64,000 nt of DNA, taken from Halalkalibacter oceani (GTDB taxonomy: Bacteria; Bacillota; Bacilli; Bacillales; Bacillaceae_D). The notes beneath the pieces were generated by a model. That model had not been told where the DNA came from, searched no databases, and worked only from the letters and a program-made list of their open reading frames with translations. Shown here one piece after another: positions 26,715-33,919 of this stretch. The stretch is from NCBI RefSeq assembly GCF_023715605.1, contig NZ_JAMBOL010000002.1:124001-188000 (forward strand), given 5' to 3'. The translations under genes and the position numbers were made by a program. How positions within the stretch are numbered: the stretch's first letter is position 1; every line of letters begins with the position of its first letter.

Positions 26715-27635
26715 ATGACCTTATATCTTGATGCCATTTGGTTTCTGAACCTCTGTATCGATTATTTGCTGCTGATATTAACCGCGCTGCTTTTAAAGAG
26801 GCCGTATAGGCAAAAACGGCTTATTCTCGCAGCAGTATTTGCCTCGCTCGTTGTGTTTCTTCTGTTTACACCATGGGCCGCTCTGTTTTACCAGCCGTGG
26901 ATGAAGGCTCTTTATTCCGCGCTGATCGTTCTTATCGCATTTGGCTATAAACGGTGGCGGACGTTTTTGCAATCGCTGCTTATGTTTTATTTCGTCACAT
27001 TCATGGCCGGCGGCGGGTTGTTTGCCCTTCATTTTTTTTGGCAGACGGAAATCGACCTGCTGTCTTCGGTTGCCGCTTCAAAAGGCTATGCCGGCAGCGG
27101 AATCAGCTGGTTTTTTGTCATCATTGGTTTTCCGTTGGTTTGGTGGTTTTCAAAGAAGCAGTTTGAGGAGGCGGAATGGCAGCAAATCCGTTATGATCAG
27201 CTGGCGGAGGTTGAAATGACAGTAGCGGGTCATTCGTTTACGGCGACAGGCCTCGTTGACAGCGGCAACCAGCTTTCCGATCCGCTGACGAAAAAGCCGG
27301 TGATGATCGTCGAGGCAAAGCTTTTGCGTCCTTTTTTTTCAGAGGAAGCGTTAACCCATCTGCTTCATTTTCATGAACAGTCTTCCGATGAAGGCGCCGA
27401 TACCCGGTTATTGGAGCGGGCTTGCTTAATTCCTTATCGCGTCGTTGGACAGTCCTCGCCTTTTTTAACCGGCATCAGGCCAGATCGGGTCGTCGTTGTT
27501 CAGGGAGGGAAGCGTTATGAAACGGCCAATGTTCTGTTAGGAATACAGGAAAAGGAGCTGTCTGCTGAAGGGGCTTTTCAATGTATTGTTCATCCGAGGT
27601 TAGTTGTCGGAGGCGACAGGGAGAAACTAGCATAA
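26715..27635 (+). CDS. spoIIGA: sporulation sigma-E factor processing peptidase SpoIIGA
   Basis: A 306-residue membrane-embedded aspartic protease with five N-terminal helices (residues about 1-155), then a retropepsin-like cytoplasmic domain with the active-site motif GLVDSGNQLSDPLTKKPV (about 179-196). It cleaves pro-sigma-E after a signal from SpoIIR. ATG 26715 (MTLYLDAIWFLNL) is placed 6 bp after GAGAGG; the GTG at 26709 abuts that site. It is 21 bp upstream of its substrate gene sigE. Confidence 0.93.
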   Translation: MTLYLDAIWFLNLCIDYLLLILTALLLKRPYRQKRLILAAVFASLVVFLLFTPWAALFYQPWMKALYSALIVLIAFGYKRWRTFLQSLLMFYFVTFMAGGGLFALHFFWQTEIDLLSSVAASKGYAGSGISWFFVIIGFPLVWWFSKKQFEEAEWQQIRYDQLAEVEMTVAGHSFTATGLVDSGNQLSDPLTKKPVMIVEAKLLRPFFSEEALTHLLHFHEQSSDEGADTRLLERACLIPYRVVGQSSPFLTGIRPDRVVVVQGGKRYETANVLLGIQEKELSAEGAFQCIVHPRLVVGGDREKLA

Positions 27636-27656
27636 TATAAATAGAGGAGGCTCGTC

Positions 27657-28370
27657 ATGTTAAAGCTGAAAGCAACATTACTCTGGTACAAAATCATGTA
27701 TAAGCTTGGAATGAAGGCGGATGAAATTTATTACATAGGGGGGAGTGAAGCTCTTCCGCCGCCCTTATCAAAGGAGGAGGAAGCCGTCCTCTTAAAAAAG
27801 CTTCCTTCAGGTGACAAAGCGGTGCGGTCGATGCTGATTGAACGGAATTTGCGGCTTGTTGTCTATATCGCGCGTAAGTTTGAAAATACCGGGATTAATA
27901 TCGAGGATTTGATCAGCATCGGCACGATCGGACTGATCAAAGCGGTGAACACGTTTAACCCGGAAAAGAAAATCAAGCTGGCTACATACGCCTCCCGCTG
28001 CATTGAAAATGAGATTCTGATGTACTTGCGCAGGAATAATAAAACGCGCTCGGAGGTCTCATTTGATGAACCGCTGAATATCGATTGGGACGGAAATGAA
28101 TTGCTGCTTTCCGATGTGCTGGGAACAGAAGACGATATTATTACGAAAGGGATTGAGGAAAAAGTCGACCGCAAGCTGCTCGTAAAAGCGCTGCATACGC
28201 TTAATGACCGGGAAAAACAGATTATGGAGATGCGCTTTGGACTAGCTGGCGAAGAGGAAAAGACACAAAAGGACGTCGCTGATTTATTAGGGATTTCCCA
28301 ATCGTATATTTCCCGGCTGGAGAAACGGATTATTAAACGTCTCCAGAAAGAATTTAATAAAATGGTGTAA
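27657..28370 (+). CDS. sigE: RNA polymerase sporulation mother-cell sigma factor sigma-E (precursor)
   Basis: A 237-residue pro-sigma factor. The first 27 or so residues ([22 protein letters not shown], then [14 protein letters not shown]) are the membrane-associating pro-sequence removed by SpoIIGA within the EIYYIGGSE region. Region 2 contains [20 protein letters not shown] and [17 protein letters not shown], and region 4 ends with [21 protein letters not shown]. It directs early mother-cell genes such as spoVD, spoVE and gerR in relatives. The ribosome binding site is GGAGG before ATG 27657. Confidence 0.97.
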   Translation: MLKLKATLLWYKIMYKLGMKADEIYYIGGSEALPPPLSKEEEAVLLKKLPSGDKAVRSMLIERNLRLVVYIARKFENTGINIEDLISIGTIGLIKAVNTFNPEKKIKLATYASRCIENEILMYLRRNNKTRSEVSFDEPLNIDWDGNELLLSDVLGTEDDIITKGIEEKVDRKLLVKALHTLNDREKQIMEMRFGLAGEEEKTQKDVADLLGISQSYISRLEKRIIKRLQKEFNKMV

Positions 28371-28376
28371 AACCTG

Positions 28377-28416
28377 GTCGTGAAATTTTTTCCTTCGTGT
28401 TTTTTCTTGTCACGAC
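28377..28416 (+). other. hairpin immediately after sigE
   Basis: GTCGTGA (28377-28383) pairs with TCACGAC (28410-28416) around a long T-rich loop. It precedes the stronger terminator and may pair alternatively with it. Confidence 0.4.
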
Positions 28417-28417
28417 G

Positions 28418-28473
28418 TGCACGGTCTTTGATGAGCGTCTCTTCTCATCGAATGACCGTGCATATTTTTTTTT
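28418..28473 (+). terminator. strong terminator of spoIIGA-sigE
   Basis: TGCACGGTC (28418-28426) pairs with GACCGTGCA (28454-28462). An upper GATGAG/CTCATC stem follows, and then a run of nine Ts. Its 3' arm supplies the -35 element of the next promoter. Confidence 0.88.
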
Positions 28474-28488
28474 CCAGCGGAGATACTT
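28460..28488 (+). promoter_or_regulatory. sigma-F/sigma-G promoter for sigG
   Basis: GCATA (28460-28464) fits the GYATA -35, and GGAGATACTT (28479-28488) fits the -10 consensus GGNNANAMTW at all positions, with a 14-bp spacer. Forespore transcription and autoregulation of sigG are known in B. subtilis. The -35 lies inside the sigE terminator hairpin. Confidence 0.72.
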
Positions 28489-28525
28489 TATTTGACATCA
28501 TCTCCCACGACTAGGAGGGAAAGAA

Positions 28526-29311
28526 TTGACACGAAACAAAGTAGAAATTTGCGGTGTAGACACGTCAAAATTGCCTGTTTTAAAGAACACGGAAATGCGT
28601 GAGCTCTTTCAACGATTACAGAGTGGAGAAACAAGTGCCCGGGAAACATTGGTAAACGGCAATCTTCGCCTTGTGCTTAGTGTAATTCAGCGTTTTAACA
28701 ACCGGGGAGAGTATGTTGATGATTTGTTTCAAGTCGGCTGCATCGGATTAATGAAGTCGATTGATAATTTTGATTTAAGTCAAAACGTAAAGTTCTCTAC
28801 ATATGCTGTTCCGATGATTATCGGAGAAATTAGACGTTATTTGCGGGATAATAACCCGATTCGCGTCTCGCGCTCCCTCCGAGATATCGCCTATAAGGCA
28901 CTGCAGGTGCGCGACCAGCTGATGGCGGAAAAAAAGCGGGAAAAAGAGCCGACTGTTCAGGAGATCGCCAAAGTGTTGGACGTGCCAAAAGAAGATGTTG
29001 TCTTTGCGCTTGATGCGATTCAGGACCCGGTCTCCTTATTTGAACCGATTTACAATGATGGTGGCGATCCGATCTTTGTGATGGACCAAATCAGTGACGA
29101 GCGCAATAAGGATGTCAACTGGGTCGAGGAAATCGCGTTGCGAGAAGCGATGGTCCGCTTGAATGACCGTGAAAAAATGATCTTGAATATGAGATTTTTC
29201 CAAGGGAAGACCCAGATGGAGGTTGCGGAGGAAATCGGCATTTCCCAGGCTCAGGTTTCCCGGTTGGAAAAAGGGGCGATTCAGCAAATGAATAAGTACG
29301 CGCAAATTTAA
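28526..29311 (+). CDS. sigG: RNA polymerase sporulation forespore sigma factor sigma-G
   Basis: A 261-residue sigma-70 family factor. The N-terminus (MTRNKVEICGVDTSKLPVLKN, cited here as its first residues) is nearly identical to B. subtilis sigma-G. Region 2 has LVLSVIQRFNNRGEYVDDLFQVGCIGLMKSI; region 3 has NPIRVSRSLRDIAYKALQVRDQL; region 4 has MILNMRFFQGKTQMEVAEEIGISQAQVSRLEKG. It controls late forespore genes. The TTG start at 28526 follows TAGGAGGGA. B. subtilis ylmA is not seen downstream. Confidence 0.97.
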   Translation: MTRNKVEICGVDTSKLPVLKNTEMRELFQRLQSGETSARETLVNGNLRLVLSVIQRFNNRGEYVDDLFQVGCIGLMKSIDNFDLSQNVKFSTYAVPMIIGEIRRYLRDNNPIRVSRSLRDIAYKALQVRDQLMAEKKREKEPTVQEIAKVLDVPKEDVVFALDAIQDPVSLFEPIYNDGGDPIFVMDQISDERNKDVNWVEEIALREAMVRLNDREKMILNMRFFQGKTQMEVAEEIGISQAQVSRLEKGAIQQMNKYAQI

Positions 29312-29327
29312 TGAATAAAATGTAAGG

Positions 29328-29368
29328 CAGCTTCAGTCCGGCTTTAACGGAATGAGGCTGTTTTTTTT
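29328..29368 (+). terminator. rho-independent terminator of sigG
   Basis: Arms at 29328-29340 and 29348-29360 pair at 12 of 13 positions (one G-U, one mismatch) around a 7-base loop, followed by eight Ts. Confidence 0.85.
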
Positions 29369-29488
29369 GAGATGAGAGAAAGGAGGGACAAAAAGCCGGG
29401 GGGCGTGTTGAAAAAGGATGCAGTCGCTCATAAATCGCTGATGACAATGCATATAGTAAGGTATGGACAATGAAGGAGAGTGAGGGCG

Positions 29489-29782
29489 ATGATGAAAATT
29501 TCAGAGTTGCAAGTAAAGGATATTGTCAATATGGAGAACGGAAAAAGGTTGGGACAGCTGACTGATCTGGAGATCAATTTGCACAGCGGGCAAATTGAGG
29601 CGCTGATTATTAATGGGACCGGGAAAATGATGGGGCTGTTTGGCAAGGAATCAGCGGAGGTGACGATCCCGTGGAAAAATATCATCCGCATTGGCTCAGA
29701 TGTGATTCTTGTCGAGGTACCGAGCGGATTTGGGAAAAAAAGCTATCCATTTGAACAGTCTTCGACAGTCCGCAAGCTCTGA
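29489..29782 (+). CDS. ylmC: PRC-barrel protein YlmC/YmxH
   Basis: A small protein of about 97 residues with a single PRC-barrel domain (KISELQVKDIVNMENGKRLGQLTDLEINLHSG in the first 36 residues, then VTIPWKNIIRIGSDVILVEV). Such domains bind RNA or membrane-linked partners; the function here is unknown. ATG 29489 is preferred, with AAGGAG and GAGGG upstream, over GTG 29480 and ATG 29492. It starts the ylm block between sigG and divIVA. Confidence 0.82.
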   Translation: MMKISELQVKDIVNMENGKRLGQLTDLEINLHSGQIEALIINGTGKMMGLFGKESAEVTIPWKNIIRIGSDVILVEVPSGFGKKSYPFEQSSTVRKL

Positions 29783-29864
29783 TTGGGAAGAAAGTCGTTT
29801 CTTGTAAGCTTCAACCTGTGATAAGATAAGAGGTATAAGACGATGACATCAACAGCAGGGAGGG

Positions 29865-30695
29865 ATGGACATCGAACCGTTTGTTCAACAATCCGCGATG
29901 CATTTCATTATTGAACCTTGGCAGCAAACAGTCCCTTCCCTGATTGCAGGATTTTCCACAAGGGAGGGCGGGGTCAGTGCGGGCCCCTACAGCAGCCTGA
30001 ATCTTGGTTTTCATGTTGGAGACGATCAAGAATCAGTCCGGCAAAACCGCGAAAGACTGGCGGAACAATTGACGTTTCCCCTTTCACGCTGGGTCGGCAC
30101 AGAGCAGGTGCATGAAGCAAGCGTGAAAAAGGTAAGCCTTGCCGACGCCGGCAAGGGAGCGGCGACATTGGAGACAGCGATTGCCGGAACGGATGCGCTC
30201 TATACAGACGAGGAAAATTTGTTACTGACAAGCTTGTACGCCGATTGCGTACCGTTGTTTTTTCTGGCGCCCGATCAGCGGCTAATCGGGCTCGCTCATG
30301 CGGGTTGGCGCGGTACCGTTAAAGGGATTGCCCGGGCGATGGTCAGTCGCTGGCAGGCTGATGAAGGAGTTGATCCGGCCGATGTTCGCGTTGTGATCGG
30401 ACCATGTATCAGTCAAAGTGCCTATGAGGTTGAAGAGCGCGTGATTGATGCGGTCAGGCAGTCGCTGACGCTCGCGGCAGAGCAAACGTATACAGCCTGC
30501 GGAAATGATAAATATATGCTCGACCTCAGGCTCGTTAACAAGCAGCTTCTGCTTGAAGCCGGAGTGCGTGCCGATCATATTTTGCTCAGTTCGATTTGTA
30601 CGGCGGGCGATGAGAGGATGTTCTCGCATCGGGCTGATGGCGGGAAAACGGGTAGAATGATGAGTTTTATCGGATTACGGGGCGATGAGGAGTGA
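29865..30695 (+). CDS. ylmD: multicopper-polyphenol-oxidase/LACC1-family purine nucleoside enzyme YlmD
   Basis: A 276-residue protein of the YfiH/LACC1 (DUF152) family. The zinc site typical of the family is visible as VHEASV (His), YADCVPLFF (Cys) and LAHAGWRGTVKGI (His). The C-terminal motif is SICTAGDERMFSHRADGGKTGRM. Characterised relatives act on purine nucleosides (phosphorylase, deaminase and related activities). The name laccase is historical. ATG 29865 follows GGGAGGG. The stop overlaps ylmE by 4 bp. Confidence 0.87.
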   Translation: MDIEPFVQQSAMHFIIEPWQQTVPSLIAGFSTREGGVSAGPYSSLNLGFHVGDDQESVRQNRERLAEQLTFPLSRWVGTEQVHEASVKKVSLADAGKGAATLETAIAGTDALYTDEENLLLTSLYADCVPLFFLAPDQRLIGLAHAGWRGTVKGIARAMVSRWQADEGVDPADVRVVIGPCISQSAYEVEERVIDAVRQSLTLAAEQTYTACGNDKYMLDLRLVNKQLLLEAGVRADHILLSSICTAGDERMFSHRADGGKTGRMMSFIGLRGDEE

Positions 30696-31393
30696 CAGAA
30701 GCAGTGTCGGTAAAGCAAAATGGTGAAACGATCAAAGCAGAAATAGAACAGATCTGTGCCCGCTGTGGCCGGGATCCAGACGAAATCAATATCGTCGCCG
30801 TGACGAAATATGTAAGTGTGCAAACCGCCCAGGAGGCGTTGTCAGCCGGCTTTGTTCATATCGGGGAAAACCGGGCGGAAGGGCTGGCTGAAAAGCGGGA
30901 TTCTTTGCAAGGTGAGGCCGTTTGGCATTTTATCGGCTCCCTTCAGTCGAAGAAGGTAAAGAAAGTGATCGACAAAATCGATTATCTTCACTCCCTTGAT
31001 CGAATCTCGCTTGCCAAGGAACTGGACAAGCGTCTGGCGTTCGGCAACCAGCTGAAGTGCTTCGTACAGGTCAATGTGTCGGGAGAAGAATCAAAGGCCG
31101 GACTTGCCCCGGTAGAGGTTATCCCTTTCATTAGGGAGCTGGAGGCGTATCAGGGTGTTAAAGTGGTCGGCTTGATGACGATGGCGCCGTTTGTCGATGA
31201 ACCGGAGGAAACGCGCGCCGTTTTTTGCAAGCTGCGACTGCTTCGGGATGAAGTGCAGGCTTTGCAATTGGCGCATGCCCCATGTCAGGAGCTTTCGATG
31301 GGAATGTCAAACGATTATCAAGTTGCGATTGAAGAAGGCGCGACCTTTATTCGGATAGGCTCTGCCTTGGTCGGGAGAGAATCAGATAGATAA
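30692..31393 (+). CDS. ylmE: YggS-family pyridoxal-phosphate homeostasis protein YlmE
   Basis: A 233-residue PLP-binding TIM-barrel-like protein (COG0325/PROSC). The PLP lysine lies in VAVTKYVS (about residues 32-39). Other signatures are HIGENRAE, WHFIGSLQSKK and LSMGMSNDY, and the end RIGSALVG. It balances free PLP and amino-acid or keto-acid pools rather than catalysing a defined reaction. GTG 30692 overlaps the ylmD stop, so the two are translationally coupled. Conserved neighbour of sepF. Confidence 0.92.
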   Translation: MTEAVSVKQNGETIKAEIEQICARCGRDPDEINIVAVTKYVSVQTAQEALSAGFVHIGENRAEGLAEKRDSLQGEAVWHFIGSLQSKKVKKVIDKIDYLHSLDRISLAKELDKRLAFGNQLKCFVQVNVSGEESKAGLAPVEVIPFIRELEAYQGVKVVGLMTMAPFVDEPEETRAVFCKLRLLRDEVQALQLAHAPCQELSMGMSNDYQVAIEEGATFIRIGSALVGRESDR

Positions 31394-31408
31394 GGGAGGA
31401 GAATGAAA

Positions 31409-31849
31409 ATGGGAATGAAGTCGAAGTTCAAGCGTTTTTTCGAATTAGAAGACGAGGTTCAGGAAGTTGAAGAATTTGTTGACGATTCCTACGGCGAAGC
31501 TGAAGAGGAATCGAGAACACGAAGCCGCAGCAAAGGGCAGTCGTCACAAAATGTTGTCAGCCTGCAAAGCGTTCAAAAATCGTCAAAGGTCATTTTGCTG
31601 GAGCCGCGAACATATGATGAAGCGCAGGATATCGCTGATCATTTGAAAGCGCGCAAGGCCGTTATCATTAATTTACAGCGGATTTCCCACGAACAGGCCA
31701 AACGGGTAGTCGATTTTTTGAGTGGAACCGTGTATGCTATTGGAGGAGATATTCAAAAGCTCGGGCCGAATATTTTTCTTTGCACGCCTGATAATATCGA
31801 CGTGTCAGGCTCGATCACTGAAATGATGCAGGAGCATTTTCAGTCGTAA
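31409..31849 (+). CDS. sepF: cell division protein SepF
   Basis: A 146-residue protein with an N-terminal amphipathic membrane-binding helix ([11 protein letters not shown]), an acidic/Ser-rich linker (residues about 13-45) and the C-terminal DUF552 core ([44 protein letters not shown]). It binds the FtsZ C-terminal peptide and arranges filaments at the septum. ATG 31409 is 9 bp from GGAGGA; ATG 31403 is too close. Sits between ylmE and ylmG, as in most Gram-positive bacteria. Confidence 0.93.
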   Translation: MGMKSKFKRFFELEDEVQEVEEFVDDSYGEAEEESRTRSRSKGQSSQNVVSLQSVQKSSKVILLEPRTYDEAQDIADHLKARKAVIINLQRISHEQAKRVVDFLSGTVYAIGGDIQKLGPNIFLCTPDNIDVSGSITEMMQEHFQS

Positions 31850-31873
31850 TGGTTAAGAGAAGGTGGTGAATTC

Positions 31874-32134
31874 ATGCAAACACTTGGTGCTCTGTTACTT
31901 CAATTGATGTATTTATATTCATTTTTGATTATTGGCTATATTCTGCTCTCATGGTTTCCAAATGCCCGGGAATCATCAATCGGACAATTTCTTGGAAGAG
32001 TGGTTGAGCCGTATTTAGAGCCGTTTCGGCGCTTTGTTCCGCCACTTGGGATGATAGACTTTTCACCGATTGTCGCGATCATCGTTCTCAATTTAGCAAG
32101 AACTGGAGTGGCGGCGCTCTTCGGTCTGATGTAG
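31874..32134 (+). CDS. ylmG: YggT-family membrane protein YlmG
   Basis: An 86-residue protein with two membrane helices (about 7-26 and 63-83) flanking the conserved loop SWFPNARESSIGQFLGRVVEPYLEPFRRFVPP. The family is linked to membrane or division organisation in bacteria and plastids, but its activity is unknown. The start ATG 31874 has AAGGTGGTG upstream. It lies 24 bp after sepF. Confidence 0.88.
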   Translation: MQTLGALLLQLMYLYSFLIIGYILLSWFPNARESSIGQFLGRVVEPYLEPFRRFVPPLGMIDFSPIVAIIVLNLARTGVAALFGLM

Positions 32135-32154
32135 AGTAGAAAGGTAGATGTGCA

Positions 32155-32928
32155 ATGTCGGTGTATCAGCATTATCGTCCGGAAGAAAGGCCGTTTATCG
32201 ACCAGGTGCTCCAATGGCAGGAGGATGTGGAGGTACGTCATCAAATAAGGCTGACAGACTTTCTTGATCCGCGACAGCAAAAGATCATCGAATCGGTGAT
32301 TGGAGCCAATGATGACGTGTCGTTGTCTTTTTCAGGTGGTCATCCGCTGGCGGAACGGCGCCGTGGTCTGTTGACGCCGCCTTATATCACACCGGCCGAA
32401 GATGATTTTCAATTAACGCTTTTTTCCATTGAGTATCCGGCTAAATTTGTCACGCTTGAGCATCGCGACGTGCTCGGTGCGCTAATGAACATCGGGTTAA
32501 AGCGGGAGAAATTTGGCGATATTTATTTGAATGAAGCGGCGATTCAACTGGTTGTGACGTCAGAAGTCGCCAACTATGTACAAGCCAATCTCGCCACGAT
32601 TGGAAAAGCGAATGTGAAGCTGAAAGAAATTCCTGTCGCTGAGCATACTAAGCCTGTCGAAGCGTGGGAGGAAGCGGCGGCAACGGTTTCCTCACTGCGG
32701 CTCGATGTCGTACTGGCCCAGTTTTACCGGCTTTCGAGAACAAAGGTCCTTCCCTATATTGATAAAGGCCTGGTGAAGGTTAATTGGAAAGTTGTCGATC
32801 AGCCTGCTTTCCCCGTTGAGGAAGGGGACTACATATCTGTCCGCGGTTTTGGAAGGGTCCAGCTCAAAGCCATTGAAGGACGGACGAAAAAGGATAAAAT
32901 TAGAATACGCTACGAGAGATTACTGTAA
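32155..32928 (+). CDS. ylmH: S4-domain RNA-binding protein YlmH
   Basis: A 257-residue cytoplasmic protein with an N-terminal YlmH domain (PFIDQVLQWQEDVEVRHQIRLTDFLDP) and a C-terminal S4 RNA-binding domain from about residue 180 (SLRLDVVLAQFYRLSRTKVLPYIDKGLVKVNWK). Relatives bind ribosomal 50S-tRNA complexes and have been linked to ribosome rescue. That is notable because rqcH is also in this window, but the connection here is inference. ATG 32155 follows GAAAGGTAGATG. Confidence 0.88.
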   Translation: MSVYQHYRPEERPFIDQVLQWQEDVEVRHQIRLTDFLDPRQQKIIESVIGANDDVSLSFSGGHPLAERRRGLLTPPYITPAEDDFQLTLFSIEYPAKFVTLEHRDVLGALMNIGLKREKFGDIYLNEAAIQLVVTSEVANYVQANLATIGKANVKLKEIPVAEHTKPVEAWEEAAATVSSLRLDVVLAQFYRLSRTKVLPYIDKGLVKVNWKVVDQPAFPVEEGDYISVRGFGRVQLKAIEGRTKKDKIRIRYERLL

Positions 32929-32950
32929 CCCTCCTGTTGAAGCAGGGTTT
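32927..32950 (+). terminator. weak terminator after ylmH
   Basis: AACCCTCCTG and CAGGGTT form a short imperfect stem overlapping the ylmH stop region, followed by TTTT. It may allow partial read-through into divIVA. Confidence 0.4.
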
Positions 32951-33017
32951 TGATATGGGTTTGTCGAAACAAAAAGAAAGATGCTTTGCATTTCATGATT
33001 AGCCGGAGGTGACGAAT

Positions 33018-33494
33018 GTGCCTTTAACTCCTTTAGATATTCACAATAAAGAATTTACCAGGGGATTTCGAGGGTATGATGAAGATGAGGTCAATGAGTT
33101 TTTAGACCAAATCATTAAAGATTATGAAGCTGTCCTACGCGAGAAAAAAGAATTATTTGAGCAGGTTACCGAATTAGATGAGAAGCTTGAGCATTTTAAA
33201 AACATTGAAGAAACGCTGAATAAATCCATTTTAGTGGCGCAGGAGTCCGCTGAGGAAGTCCGTCGCAATGCGCAGAAGGAAGCGCAGTTAATTGTGAAGG
33301 AAGCGGAAAAAAATGCCGATCGCATCATTAATGATGCACTGGCAAAGTCACGAAAAATTATGATGGAGATGGAGGAGCTGAAAAAACAGGCCTCTGTTTA
33401 CAAGATGCGGTTTAAAATGCTCATCGAGGCGCAGATGGAAATGCTGAAGGCTGATGAGTGGGATGAAGTAGCTGAAGAAGAATCGGTTGAATGA
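33018..33494 (+). CDS. divIVA: septum and pole localisation protein DivIVA
   Basis: A 158-residue coiled-coil scaffold that recognises negatively curved membranes at septa and poles. The N-terminal membrane-binding domain MPLTPLDIHNKEFTRGFRGYD contains the exposed F and R residues. A long coiled coil follows (LREKKELFEQVTELDEKLEHFKN, then KNADRIINDALAKSRKIMMEMEELKK). GTG 33018 follows GGAGGTG (33005-33011) and gives the same N-terminus as B. subtilis; the GTG at 33009 lies within that site. A perfect 0A-box heptamer (TGTCGAA, 32962-32968) lies upstream. Confidence 0.94.
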   Translation: MPLTPLDIHNKEFTRGFRGYDEDEVNEFLDQIIKDYEAVLREKKELFEQVTELDEKLEHFKNIEETLNKSILVAQESAEEVRRNAQKEAQLIVKEAEKNADRIINDALAKSRKIMMEMEELKKQASVYKMRFKMLIEAQMEMLKADEWDEVAEEESVE

Positions 33495-33499
33495 TTTTC

Positions 33500-33528
33500 T
33501 TGCACTTCTGAAATGGCTGACATATAAT
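33500..33528 (+). promoter_or_regulatory. sigma-A promoter for the T-box ileS leader
   Basis: TTGCAC (33500-33505) and a perfect TATAAT (33523-33528) are spaced by 17 bp. It starts 6 bp after the divIVA stop codon. Confidence 0.8.
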
Positions 33529-33540
33529 AATATCCATTAC

Positions 33541-33781
33541 GAATAGGAAACAAACAGCGAGAGGGACGAGTACAGGGCGAAGGTGTGCATAGCGAACCGG
33601 GGATGGTGGAAGCCCGGTCATAACGCGCTTTGGAAAATCACCCTTTAGTTTTGCACTGAAACGTACAGTAGGCTGCAACGCGTCATTCACGTTACGAATA
33701 CTTGAGTGGGAGCCATTCTCCCATGAGGGTGGTACCGCGGGTTAACTTCTCGTCCCTTACTTAGGGGCGGGAAGTTTTTTA
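33541..33781 (+). promoter_or_regulatory. T-box riboswitch (tRNA-Ile sensing) controlling ileS
   Basis: Hallmarks in order: the Stem I AGTA motif in GACGAGTACAGG (about 33565-33576); the distal loop GGGATGGTGGAAGCCC; a specifier ATC (33637-33639) directly followed by ACCC that closes Stem I; and the T-box AGGGTGGTACCGCGGG (33726-33741), whose TGGT pairs with the tRNA ACCA end. A terminator hairpin with T-run follows (33744-33781). The ATC specifier matches isoleucine, in agreement with the downstream gene. Uncharged tRNA-Ile would favour the antiterminator. Confidence 0.95.
33744..33781 (+). terminator. T-box regulated terminator before ileS
   Basis: AACTTC...GAAGTT with an inner TCGTCCC/GGGGCGG stem and a loop TTACTTA, then T6. 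It competes with the T-box antiterminator. Confidence 0.88.
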
Positions 33782-33919
33782 GTTTTTTTAGTTGCTACAT
33801 CTTTTAAAAAGCCTGGAGAGTAGCGAACGAAGCCATTGCCAGCTTGAAAAGAACCGCTGCAATCATTGATGCGCTAATATGAGCTGAATAAAGTTATTAA
33901 CCATATAGGAGGAAAGAGA

